From positions 4,663,800 to 4,727,799 of the forward strand of contig NZ_CP037920.1 of the NCBI RefSeq assembly GCF_007748195.1: a stretch of DNA of 64,000 nt, in the 5' to 3' direction. The notes below the pieces were generated by a model. It saw only the letters and a program-made list of their open reading frames with translations. It was not told the DNA's origin and searched no databases. Made by a program: the position numbers and the translations under genes. Source of the stretch: Gimesia aquarii. Its GTDB lineage: Bacteria > Planctomycetota > Planctomycetia > Planctomycetales > Planctomycetaceae. Below are positions 18,485 to 27,108 of this stretch, in pieces; position 1 is the first letter of the stretch, and every line of letters starts with the position of its first letter.

Positions 18485-19993
18485 ATGGCAGAAACAACGG
18501 AAACAACAGAATCAGAAAATGTCGTCGATGAATATGAATTGGTCAATCTCATTGCCGATGGCACCACTACGCAAGTCTGGGAAGTAAAAGAACAGGGCGG
18601 AACGACCAGTTTTGCTATGAAACGACTCCTCCCAGAGCCTATGAAAAAACCGGAAGTCGTTGCCACGATGAAACTCGAGGCAAAAGTGGCTGGATCCCTG
18701 GATCATCCCAATCTGATCTTTCTTCATAAATTTGTGAAATCCAAAAAGCATATTTATTTGCTGATGGATTATTTTCGCGCGCCCAATCTGCGTTCTCAAA
18801 TGTCCTCTGACCAACTCGGAGTCCAGACACGTCTGCGGAAGTTGATAGAATCAACAGCGATGGCACTCGGACACATGCACGAAAAAGGTTGGGTACACAA
18901 AGATATCAAACCGGAAAATATTCTGATCAGTAAAAGTTCGGAAGTCAAAGTCATCGATTTTGGCCTCGCCGTACCCGTTGCCAAAGGGATTGGTAAGCTG
19001 TTTGGAAAACCCAAAACCGTTCAGGGCACACGCTCTTACATAGCACCAGAAACAATTAAGAAACTCCCACTCGGTCCGGAAGCAGACGTTTATAGCCTGG
19101 GAATCACGATTTTCGAAATCCTCACTGGAAAAACTCCCTTTCATGGTGAAAATCCTAAAGAAGTTCTTCTAAAACATATTTCAGAACGCCCTGTACCTCC
19201 TTCGAGCATTAATCCGAATGTCTCACCCGAATTTGATGAATTCGTACTGAAGATGCTGGCTAAGAAACCTGCAGACCGATTTCAATCGATGGATGAAATC
19301 GTTTCTTCCATGAGGAATATGAAATTATTCAAAACAGAAATTTCAGAAGTCATCGCTCAGGAAAAAGCGCAAGCAGATAAAGAAGAAAAGGAATCGATGA
19401 AAGAAAAGCGACTGGACAGTCGCGCGGATGCCCGCTTATCAGAACTGGTTAAAGAAGATCCCAAACTGGCTGAGCAATTAATAGCCGAACGTAAAGCTAA
19501 CGCCAAGCCGAAACAAAAGCCAGAACCTCCCAAAAAAGAAAAGAAACCCCAGCAACAACCGCCACCACCTCAGCCAATGCCGGGTGGATACCCGCCACAG
19601 TATCAGCAACCAATGTATCCACCCCAACCAATGCCCGGGTATCAGATGCCGCCGCAACCCATGCCGGGACAACCAATGCCAGGGCAACCTGTGATGCACC
19701 CACCACAGCAACAAGGACAACCTCTGCCTCCTGGAGCTTATCCTCCACCAGGTTATCCGCAGCAACCACAACAACCCTATCCTCAACTTCAACCACCACA
19801 ACCTGGCATGCCACCACAGCAGGCTCCTGTCGCGCCGGCACCAACACAGCAGGCACCGCAGCCGCAACCACAGCAACCCCCGGCAGCGCAACAACCACCG
19901 GCTCAGCAACCTCAGGAGACCGCCGAGAGCAAGAAAAAAACCAAGAACGATGACGATCTTCCTTTTATGGATGAATTGCCAGACGTGATCTAA
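18485..19993 (+). CDS. Ser/Thr protein kinase with Pro/Gln-rich tail
   Basis: 502 aa from the ATG at 18485, chosen over the in-frame ATG at 18428 because AGAGG lies 7 nt before it. Kinase domain (about 17-290): loose nucleotide loop IADGTTTQVWEV, catalytic K46 (AMKRL), HKD at 138-140 rather than HRD (a non-RD kinase), KPEN, DFG at 158-160, and a TRSYIAPE-type activation segment. A charged linker leads to a Pro/Gln/Met/Gly-rich tail (about 340-480) with repeated MPGQP and PPQ units, ending in an acidic FMDELPDVI. There is no membrane segment, so it is cytoplasmic. The substrate is unknown. accA follows on the same strand after 94 nt. Confidence 0.88.
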   Translation: MAETTETTESENVVDEYELVNLIADGTTTQVWEVKEQGGTTSFAMKRLLPEPMKKPEVVATMKLEAKVAGSLDHPNLIFLHKFVKSKKHIYLLMDYFRAPNLRSQMSSDQLGVQTRLRKLIESTAMALGHMHEKGWVHKDIKPENILISKSSEVKVIDFGLAVPVAKGIGKLFGKPKTVQGTRSYIAPETIKKLPLGPEADVYSLGITIFEILTGKTPFHGENPKEVLLKHISERPVPPSSINPNVSPEFDEFVLKMLAKKPADRFQSMDEIVSSMRNMKLFKTEISEVIAQEKAQADKEEKESMKEKRLDSRADARLSELVKEDPKLAEQLIAERKANAKPKQKPEPPKKEKKPQQQPPPPQPMPGGYPPQYQQPMYPPQPMPGYQMPPQPMPGQPMPGQPVMHPPQQQGQPLPPGAYPPPGYPQQPQQPYPQLQPPQPGMPPQQAPVAPAPTQQAPQPQPQQPPAAQQPPAQQPQETAESKKKTKNDDDLPFMDELPDVI

Positions 19994-20087
19994 AAATATA
20001 AAATCTTGCATTAATCACTTGCAACTTGCAAAATACCTAGCATCTTTACATAAACACATTCTTTTTTTATACGTGGCCTAGCAAAAC

Positions 20088-21059
20088 ATGTCTGTCATTA
20101 ATCAGCTTCCATTCGAACGTCCCATTTACGATCTGGAAGAACAGCTCAAAAAAATCGAACAGGAACCGGATCCTACCCCCAACACCAAAGATGCCATCCG
20201 CAATATGCGTCTGGAAATCACACGCATGAAACGCGAGATCTTCGCGAATCTCGATGCTTGGGATACCTGCAAAGTTGCCCGCCATCCTGAGCGCCCCCAA
20301 ACTCTGGATTACCTCGAATTAGTCTTTGATGAATTCGTAGAATTACACGGCGATAGAGCCATGGGCGATGACCGCGCTATCCTGACCGGTTTTGCCAAAC
20401 TCGACGGGCAAAAAGTCATGTTCGTCGGTCAACAAAAAGGTCGCACTTTAAAAGAACGTACCGAATGCTTTTATGGCTGTGCTCATCCGGAAGGCTATCG
20501 TAAGGCGCTTTCCAAAATGAAGATGGCGGAAAAGTTTGGCATTCCCATCATCTGCCTGATCGATACTCCGGGCGCGTATCCGGGTATCAAAGCGGAAGAA
20601 CACGGACAAGCCTACAACATCGCAGTCAATCTCAGAGAAATGTCGCTTCTGAAAACCCCCATCATCTGTGTTGTGATTGGCGAAGGTGGCTCTGGAGGTG
20701 CATTGGGGATCGGCATCGGAGATCGTATTGCTGTCTTGCAATACGCGTATTACTCCGTGATTACTGCTGAAGGTTGTGCAGGTATCTTGTGGAAAGATGT
20801 CAAATTCGCCAAGGAAGCCGCCAACGCATTGAAGTTCACCAGTCAGAACTTGTTGGAAATGGGAGTCATCGATGAAGTGATCCCGGAACCACTGGGGGGA
20901 GCACATCGCGATCATCGTCAAATGGCAACTGCTTTGAAGGTTTCATTAGCAGCCAATCTGAAGGAGTTGAAGGAGCTACCCAGCGACCAATTAGTCGATC
21001 TCCGGTACGAGAAATTTCGTAAGATCGGCATGTTCAACGAAACAGGGGAAACCGAGTAA
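20088..21059 (+). CDS. accA: Acetyl-CoA carboxylase carboxyltransferase subunit alpha
   Basis: 323 aa, the normal AccA length. It makes malonyl-CoA from carboxybiotin and acetyl-CoA together with AccD, the first step of fatty-acid synthesis. Recognisable segments: the N-terminal FERPIYDLEEQLKKIE, ARHPERPQTLDYL, FVGQQKGR, CLIDTPGAYPGI, VIGEGGSGGALGIGIGD (oxyanion-hole glycines) and SVITAEGCAGILWKD. accD is not in the window. The ribosome-binding site is weak. Confidence 0.96.
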   Translation: MSVINQLPFERPIYDLEEQLKKIEQEPDPTPNTKDAIRNMRLEITRMKREIFANLDAWDTCKVARHPERPQTLDYLELVFDEFVELHGDRAMGDDRAILTGFAKLDGQKVMFVGQQKGRTLKERTECFYGCAHPEGYRKALSKMKMAEKFGIPIICLIDTPGAYPGIKAEEHGQAYNIAVNLREMSLLKTPIICVVIGEGGSGGALGIGIGDRIAVLQYAYYSVITAEGCAGILWKDVKFAKEAANALKFTSQNLLEMGVIDEVIPEPLGGAHRDHRQMATALKVSLAANLKELKELPSDQLVDLRYEKFRKIGMFNETGETE

Positions 21060-21181
21060 TACCACTCCGGTTTCGAGCATACTCACTAGCCTGCAAGAAA
21101 CAGTGACTTCACACCTCAATACTAGAAATAGCATCCTACCACGAACGTCCGATAATGTCCGTTATGTTAAATTCAATTTTC

Positions 21182-21207
21182 AAAAAGGCCTATTTTTATA
21201 GGGTTTT
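21182..21207 (+). terminator. Possible terminator downstream of accA
   Basis: CCTAT-TTTT-ATAGG with flanking A- and T-runs, about 120 nt after the accA stop. The 5-bp core is weak. It could also serve the opposing CvpA-like gene, whose stop is at 21313. Confidence 0.33.
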
Positions 21208-21312
21208 CAAATCTTCTCTCTGTTGCTCCCTAGGTCCCTGTATGCAACTTGATTTGCCTGTTTTGTGTTGCCCTTTTTCAGTCTGATACAACCACTTTTA
21301 AGACACTGATTT

Positions 21313-22527
21313 CTAGCGTCTTTGAATGTTTTTTAACCGGCTCTGCAGTGTTGAACTAAGTGAATCCAGTGAGACCTGCTGTAGCTCTAATTGACGCAAA
21401 ACTCGCACGTCTAAAGGCGTGGTTACATCTGTCTTGGAATCGGGGTCTCCCCCAGTCAATAGCACATCTGCTCGCCAGTCTCTTAAGACTGCCATTACGA
21501 CCTGATCTGGCAAGCCTGAGAGGCTTTCTTCAAACTCCTCGATGAGTGAATTCTGTGCCTCAGGATAGTCAGAATAGATCGCAGCAATATCCCGCAATAA
21601 CACTGCCCGCTCAGGAGCCAATTTCTCTTCTTGATTTCTATTTGCGTCAAACAAAGGGCTACCTGATGTGGTTGATTCATCTGGTTGGCCATTTTGCCAG
21701 TTTTCAGCAACCCCTCTCAACACACCGGGGATCCGGGACGTGAGCTGCCTGGCAAACTCCTCACGGTCCTCAGGGGCAGTTGAATTGAAGGCTTCAATGA
21801 TCTTATCTTCCAGCTCTTCGCGTAAATAGACGGGAATGCTCTTGAGAATCTCTTTTAATGAGGGTTCCTGATTCGTAGTTCGAACTTTAGAGCCATCTCC
21901 TTCCGATCCGCGAAAGAACGGATTAGGAAGATCGTTTGAACCAGGTGGAAACGGGTTTTGTTCGCCCTGATGCTTACGATCGTCGCCGAACAGTTCTTCA
22001 TCGGGATTACGGTCACGAACGGGAACGTCGGGATGATTTAATTCGGCCAGATACGAATCAAGAACATCATGAAACCCTGCCGGCATGACAGGAGCCAGCT
22101 CGTCTAAGATAACCGCAGCTGCATAACCACTGTGAGAAGTCAAAACAGTGGCACGGGCTGATTCGGAAATCGTGATTACGAAAAAAGTCAGAAACAATGA
22201 GAAGATGATGCCTTTTGCTAGACCCAAAAGCGCTCCCAGATGACGATCAAACTCCTGGAACTTTAATGCATCAAGAGTTGATTTTAAACTTCGCGCCACT
22301 GTAAACGAAATAAATGAGAATACAATATAGATCACTAACATCGCGATCCAGCGATTCAATGGCGGTTTCACATTAATCATGGGAGCCAATTGTAAAGAAA
22401 GCGATTCTGCAAAAGCAAAACAAAGAACCAAAGCAGCAATCGCTGCCAATTGCCAGACCACTCCTTTGGAAGCCCCCTTCCAGATGGCGTAAAGCAGAAT
22501 TCCAGCAATCAGTAAATCAAACCACAT
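21313..22527 (-). CDS. CvpA-like membrane protein with long C-terminal extension
   Basis: 404 aa. Residues 1-165 match the CvpA (colicin V production) family: four membrane segments starting MWFDLLIAGILLYAIWKGASKGVVWQLAAIAALVL, then a second pair with FDRHLGALLGLAKGIIFSLFLTFFVI. The remaining 240 residues are polar, acidic and Pro/Asn-rich, roughly doubling the usual size (about 170 aa), with helices such as YLREELEDKIIEAFNS. CvpA proteins are linked to envelope homeostasis; the extension has no recognised fold. AGGA precedes the ATG by 8 nt. Confidence 0.78.
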   Translation of the reverse strand: MWFDLLIAGILLYAIWKGASKGVVWQLAAIAALVLCFAFAESLSLQLAPMINVKPPLNRWIAMLVIYIVFSFISFTVARSLKSTLDALKFQEFDRHLGALLGLAKGIIFSLFLTFFVITISESARATVLTSHSGYAAAVILDELAPVMPAGFHDVLDSYLAELNHPDVPVRDRNPDEELFGDDRKHQGEQNPFPPGSNDLPNPFFRGSEGDGSKVRTTNQEPSLKEILKSIPVYLREELEDKIIEAFNSTAPEDREEFARQLTSRIPGVLRGVAENWQNGQPDESTTSGSPLFDANRNQEEKLAPERAVLLRDIAAIYSDYPEAQNSLIEEFEESLSGLPDQVVMAVLRDWRADVLLTGGDPDSKTDVTTPLDVRVLRQLELQQVSLDSLSSTLQSRLKNIQRR

Positions 22528-22734
22528 TTCGACATCCTGTCTAATTTGGATCTTCCGTAATCTATGGGCGGACGCTCCTCCCCTGCTAATACTCCCCCGA
22601 TTTTTTTAAAATCAAGGGAAGGGGATTATAGGTAAAAATCACGGTCAGCGCAAAGACCAAATTTTGCCCTGTATTTCAGGAATCAAAGAAAAGACAAACC
22701 CTCTTTTGAAAAAATGACAGACCGGTTTTATCTG

Positions 22735-23016
22735 TTATTTTTTATCGTCTTCTGCATCTAGATAACGCTCGAAATAAAAGATCGCAAGTCTAGTTAAACA
22801 ATAAACCAACCCTACGATCAGAGGCATAAATATGATAAGGATGAAAACTATGCCCAAGAAAGGGTTTCCAACTGGCCCTGTTTCAAAGATCCCATCGGTC
22901 CGCTCCCACTCTAAAACTGTGTCAAGATAATACATCAAATGCCCTGGAATTCCACAAATCAATACCACAGCACATATACTGCATACGAATGCAAGAACTC
23001 TTTGATAGGGATTCAT
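22735..23016 (-). CDS. Small two-pass membrane protein, unknown function
   Basis: 93 aa. Two hydrophobic segments: about 8-30 (VLAFVCSICAVVLICGIPGH) and about 52-73 (LGIVFILIIFMPLIVGLVYCL), then a charged C-terminal tail ending DAEDDKK. I recognise no family. It starts 39 nt after dtd on the same strand and ends about 200 nt before the CvpA-like gene, so it probably belongs to the thiO-dtd unit. Confidence 0.65.
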   Translation of the reverse strand: MNPYQRVLAFVCSICAVVLICGIPGHLMYYLDTVLEWERTDGIFETGPVGNPFLGIVFILIIFMPLIVGLVYCLTRLAIFYFERYLDAEDDKK

Positions 23017-23055
23017 GCCAGTCTATTCCGTCAATGATTTTTTAGTATCAATTGA

Positions 23056-23505
23056 TTAAAACTGTTTCTTGCTATCTAACAGCAGGGTGATTGGCCCATC
23101 ATTGACCAGTTCCACATCCATGTGTTCTTGAAAACGTCCTGTGGCAACTTCAATTCCATGGCCTTTCACTTCTGCGACAAAACTTTGATATAGCTCATCT
23201 GCCTGTTCGGGACGGGCGGCATTCACAAAACTGGGGCGACGTCCTTTGCGACAATCACCCAGTAAAGTAAATTGGCTCACGACCAGCATTTTCGCGTTAA
23301 CATCAGATAATGCCAGATTCATTTTCCCGGCATCATCTTCAAAGACACGGAGTCCCACAGTTTTCTGTGCCAGGTAAATCACATCATCCTGTGTATCATC
23401 CTGTTCGACTCCGAGTAAAACCAAAAAGCCCTGTTCGATTTGCCCCGTGATCTCATTATTCACGGTCACACTCGCGCGGGAAACCCTCTGAACAACGGCT
23501 CTCAA
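23056..23505 (-). CDS. dtd: D-aminoacyl-tRNA deacylase
   Basis: 149 aa, typical length. It hydrolyses D-amino acids from mischarged tRNA in the cytoplasm. The start MRAVVQRVSRASVTV, the SQFTL motif (about residue 77) and the NDGPITLLLDS end (the G-P motif that reaches into the neighbouring subunit) identify the family. The start codon is TTG, supported by AGGAG 7 nt upstream. It follows thiO by 38 nt. Confidence 0.94.
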   Translation of the reverse strand: MRAVVQRVSRASVTVNNEITGQIEQGFLVLLGVEQDDTQDDVIYLAQKTVGLRVFEDDAGKMNLALSDVNAKMLVVSQFTLLGDCRKGRRPSFVNAARPEQADELYQSFVAEVKGHGIEVATGRFQEHMDVELVNDGPITLLLDSKKQF

Positions 23506-23543
23506 TTTGCCTCTCCTGATTGGTTCGTTTTCCTGATCATCAC

Positions 23544-24650
23544 TCAGACTTTCATCCCACGTGAACAGGAAAAGGGTTCGAGCGGAAGATCAAGTTCCTG
23601 TTTACAAATCAATTGTCTGATCAGCCTGGCGGTAATCGGTGAAAGTTGTAATCCATCGCGATAATGCCCGGCAGCCATTAACAGATTATCGTAGCCTTCA
23701 ACAAATCCGAGATATGGTAGCCCATCAACAGACTTGGGTCGTAAACCAGCCCAGGCACGTTCGAAAGTTGCCTCTTTCAAAGATGGAACAACAGACTGCG
23801 CAAATTGAATCAAACCGCCAACGCCTTCGGCGGTATTGTCTTTATTAAAGCCGACATTGCTTTCCGTCGAGCCGATCAGAATTTTTCCATCACTACGAGG
23901 CACCAGATATTGACTACCACATTCGATCACATTACGAAACGGTAGGCGATTCACCGACAGCAAAACAATCTGTCCCTGGACAGGAACCAGTTCGCAATTG
24001 ATTCCAAGTTTACCAAGAACTTCAGAAGACCAGGCGCCCCCTGCAATCACAGTTTTCTCTGCACGATGAATTTCTGATGAAGTTCGGACGCCTGTGATTT
24101 TAGAATCACTCATTTCAAAACCGATGATCGGCATTCCGGAATTGAGTTGAACTCCTTGATTTGCACAAGCCAGGAGCAGCGCCTTTAAGTGTCGGGGATT
24201 TCGAACCTGGCTCATCTCAGGAAGATAAAATGCTTTCTTCACCTGCTCGCTTAAAAACGATGCGCGCTCCTGTAACATCATTTGATCGAATTCTTCAATC
24301 AACGCACCTGAGTCGCGCCATTCTGAAGTGAAGTCATCCCACGCGGCACTCTCATCACCAAATGAAATCTGCAAACCACCGCAATTGATGAAACCGTTGT
24401 CGATGCCCGATTCCTCTTTCAACCGGCTCGACCATTCGGACCATAACAGCTTACTGGCGGCACGCAGTTGAATACCGGGAGTCATCGCCGACTTGAGATC
24501 CGCAGGAGGCAACATACCCGCCCCTGCCCAAGATGCTTCTTTTCCCAGTTGCTGACGGTCAAAGATGGCAACAGACAGACCTTGATTTGCTAATTCATAA
24601 GCGACAGAAAGGCCAATCACCCCACCGCCAACAATATTCACATCCATCAT
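23544..24650 (-). CDS. thiO: Glycine oxidase ThiO (FAD-dependent)
   Basis: 368 aa from the ATG at 24650; a GTG at 24674 is in frame but adds residues before the FAD motif. VNIVGGGVIGLSVAYELANQ is the dinucleotide-binding fold, then GKEASWAGAGMLPP as in ThiO. The C-terminal half has VVPSLKEATFERAWAGLRPKSVDGLPYLG and AAGHYRDGLQLSPITARLI, which are characteristic. It oxidises glycine to the imine used for the thiazole of thiamine. No other thiamine gene is adjacent. Confidence 0.9.
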   Translation of the reverse strand: MMDVNIVGGGVIGLSVAYELANQGLSVAIFDRQQLGKEASWAGAGMLPPADLKSAMTPGIQLRAASKLLWSEWSSRLKEESGIDNGFINCGGLQISFGDESAAWDDFTSEWRDSGALIEEFDQMMLQERASFLSEQVKKAFYLPEMSQVRNPRHLKALLLACANQGVQLNSGMPIIGFEMSDSKITGVRTSSEIHRAEKTVIAGGAWSSEVLGKLGINCELVPVQGQIVLLSVNRLPFRNVIECGSQYLVPRSDGKILIGSTESNVGFNKDNTAEGVGGLIQFAQSVVPSLKEATFERAWAGLRPKSVDGLPYLGFVEGYDNLLMAAGHYRDGLQLSPITARLIRQLICKQELDLPLEPFSCSRGMKV

Positions 24651-24801
24651 AAGAATTATGTGCCCTGGTATCACTCAAAAACTCGGAGAACTCAAGGCGA
24701 TTGATTATAGCGGACTGCTTACAGAATCAAAGGGTCGAGCAGAACTCTAATATCAAGAAACTAAACCCCTTCTCTCGTAAGTGCTCACCAGCAAACCAAA
24801 T

Positions 24802-26694
24802 TTACTTTTTCACACGACCAGGACGTAGCGTGCGCGCATATGTTGCAGCCAGCGTTCGTAAATTGGACCCGTAGACTTTCGTGAGTGCAGCCGGAACAGC
24901 TGTGCCACTCTTGAGCTCACGCAAAAGCAACGCCATTTTGGGCAGTCCCCCACTTTTGATCAAAAACTCAACTAAAGTAAAGCCAACGGCCGATGTTTCC
25001 GCAGGAGAAAAGGTTCCCTCAGCAAACAGTTGCTCAGGACGAGTGACTTTGGGAGCCGCTTCGAGCGCCTGCTGCCTTAACGATTCAAAATAGGTTTGAC
25101 TTGATGAACCATTGGAGGCAAGCAGCAATCCTAATCCGCTTGATACCCACATTGGTACGTCCCCTGCCCCTCGTTGAATCGCTGCATTGGTGAGTCCCGC
25201 AATAACATTAGTTTGTAAATCAGGAGCATCCGCAGAAGCTTCATCGCCTACGTCCTGCAGTACCAGATAGGCATCCAGATAAATTGGGGTTACTTTAGAG
25301 TGCCAGGTCACTGTTCTATCAATACGACGGTCTTCAATCGTCTGGTTAAATTCCGAATAGCCAAAACGATCTTTATACACAAAGACTGCCAGCTTCCCTT
25401 TCCAGAGTGGCTTCTGCTTATCGTTGAACATTTTTCTTAAGGCATCGGCCTGTGTTTCAGCCCATGCACTAATCTGCTTTAGTCGATCTGCACTGACGTT
25501 TCCATAAAAAATGAACTCATCGGTTTCTAATATTTCTGCTTTCTCTTTTGTAAGAGCACGCTTCCAAAGTGACTCAGCATTTTCACGTCGTAGATCGGCA
25601 AATTTTTCAGGCGAAAGTGTCGCTAATTCTGCCCTGCGCTTTTCATCTTCTGTCGGCACCATCGCTCGCAGTGCAGCCTTCGCATCTTTTCCGTCAAACC
25701 TGGCCCCTTCAGCAATCCAGGTTTTGAGATCTTGCGCATTTTTTCGTTTGAGCAATGCCTGCCCTTGTGGCATTTTAATTGGATCCTGTAAACCAACCAG
25801 ATGCCAGAGGCGACTCTCATCTGGCTTACCAGGAACGATGACAGAACCACTTTCACCTCCACGTAGGATATCTTCAAATGTCACAACCGAAAATTCGCTC
25901 GCGGGATTATTACCACTATGACAACGCAAACAAAAATCCAACATCCAGGGTGCTACATCTTCCATAAAAGAAACTTTTTCGTTACCAGTCGCCATAACAA
26001 CCTTGACTGGTTCTTTCTTTTTCTTCGTAGACGCCCCGATAGGATCGGTCTCTTTTTGTCCGTCAAAGCGTGCGCCTTCAGCAATCCAGCGTCCAATCAA
26101 TTGAATCTGATTCAGCGCCAAGGGTGCTCCGTTCCGGGGCATACGTTGATTCCCGGTAGCAGTCAATTTGCGAATGATTAAACTGTTATTGGGATTACCG
26201 GGAATCAGCAAGACACCATTACGTCCTCCCTGCTTCATGCCGGCAAACGTATCCAGTTTCAGATTGGAACTAGCACGCTGAGCACCATGACAGTTCACAC
26301 ACCTTTCATTCAAGATAGGAGCAATCTGAGTCTCAAAGCTGATTCCCTGATTTCCTGCCACTTTTTTTCCGCCTCCCATCCCCTTCTCCAGAAGTTTGCG
26401 GCGCAATGCGATCAGTTTTTTAGTACTCACAAGAATCGGGTCTGTTTCGGCGAGCATGGCATCTGCGGCAAGTTGCTCCAATTTCTTTTCTTCCGCATCT
26501 GTCGCTTCTTTGGCTTCTTCATACTTTTTCTGTCGAATCAACGAAGAAACCTTACCCAGGTTCTTTTTAATTGATGCCAATTCTCTTCTCTGCGCAGATG
26601 TGAGCTTCGCGGCCTCTACACTCCCCGCTATTACCCCCAAACACAATAGCAAGACAAAGAGAATTCGTAATACGTTGACAGACTTAAATGACAT
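24802..26694 (-). CDS. Planctomycete di-haem protein with peptidase_MA-like C-terminal domain
   Basis: 630 aa from the ATG at 26694, which has GAGG 6 nt before it; another ATG lies four codons upstream. After a signal peptide (about 1-28) comes a helical segment and two planctomycete-type cytochrome c domains, with CVNCH at 132-136 and CLRCH at 255-259, each followed by GxxMP-like text (QRMPRNG, IKMPQGQ) that could supply the Met ligand. The C-terminal 240 residues resemble the peptidase MA fold (KLAVFVYKDRFGYSEF; VPMWVSSGLGLLLAS), but where HExxH is expected the text is AGLTNA, so no zinc site. It should be exported and bind two haems c; partners are unknown. Confidence 0.8.
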   Translation of the reverse strand: MSFKSVNVLRILFVLLLCLGVIAGSVEAAKLTSAQRRELASIKKNLGKVSSLIRQKKYEEAKEATDAEEKKLEQLAADAMLAETDPILVSTKKLIALRRKLLEKGMGGGKKVAGNQGISFETQIAPILNERCVNCHGAQRASSNLKLDTFAGMKQGGRNGVLLIPGNPNNSLIIRKLTATGNQRMPRNGAPLALNQIQLIGRWIAEGARFDGQKETDPIGASTKKKKEPVKVVMATGNEKVSFMEDVAPWMLDFCLRCHSGNNPASEFSVVTFEDILRGGESGSVIVPGKPDESRLWHLVGLQDPIKMPQGQALLKRKNAQDLKTWIAEGARFDGKDAKAALRAMVPTEDEKRRAELATLSPEKFADLRRENAESLWKRALTKEKAEILETDEFIFYGNVSADRLKQISAWAETQADALRKMFNDKQKPLWKGKLAVFVYKDRFGYSEFNQTIEDRRIDRTVTWHSKVTPIYLDAYLVLQDVGDEASADAPDLQTNVIAGLTNAAIQRGAGDVPMWVSSGLGLLLASNGSSSQTYFESLRQQALEAAPKVTRPEQLFAEGTFSPAETSAVGFTLVEFLIKSGGLPKMALLLRELKSGTAVPAALTKVYGSNLRTLAATYARTLRPGRVKK

Positions 26695-26706
26695 AACTTG
26701 CCTCAT

Positions 26707-27108
26707 CGCTTGCTTCTTGATTGATTACTTTAAAAAATAGCCCCCTGCCCCGCCCTATCACTACTTATTTTATTCAACTATAGGGTTTGAAAGCCGGGTG
26801 GAAAAACTACTTCTGGGGTCAGCTTAAAACTTAACAGATGCTTACTTGTAGCCATCCAGTATAATCAGCCCCGGGATCAGAAAAAAGATCTGAACACATC
26901 GAAACAGAAATCTAAACAGAGTGTACAATGCTTCCTTTTAACTCAACCTCCCCTATCTAGTCCCCGTTCGCCACTTTTTGACAATTGCCAGTAAGAAACC
27001 TCAGATTTTTCTGATGATGTTCCGAGACAAGCCTATCTCAGATTGTCTATAATAGAGGCAGCATAAGTACTTTTTCAATCACTTCTTGCAGAACCTCCGC
27101 TTTAAATT
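26707..27108. other. Divergent intergenic region, larE / di-haem gene
   Basis: About 400 nt with the larE promoter near its right end (TATAAT at 27048-27053). A short inverted repeat, TCAGA-tttt-TCTGA, lies at 27001-27014. I see no gene or stable RNA. Confidence 0.5.
27024..27053 (+). promoter_or_regulatory. Probable sigma-70-type promoter of larE
   Basis: GAGACA (27024-27029, matching the GACA part of the -35 consensus), 18-nt spacer, perfect TATAAT (27048-27053), about 50 nt before the ATG at 27109. Confidence 0.5.

Noticed and set aside
19478..20011. Minus-strand Trp/Leu/Arg-rich frame
   Set aside because: It is the antisense of the Pro/Gln-rich tail of the second kinase; CCN and CAN repeats make such frames open by chance.
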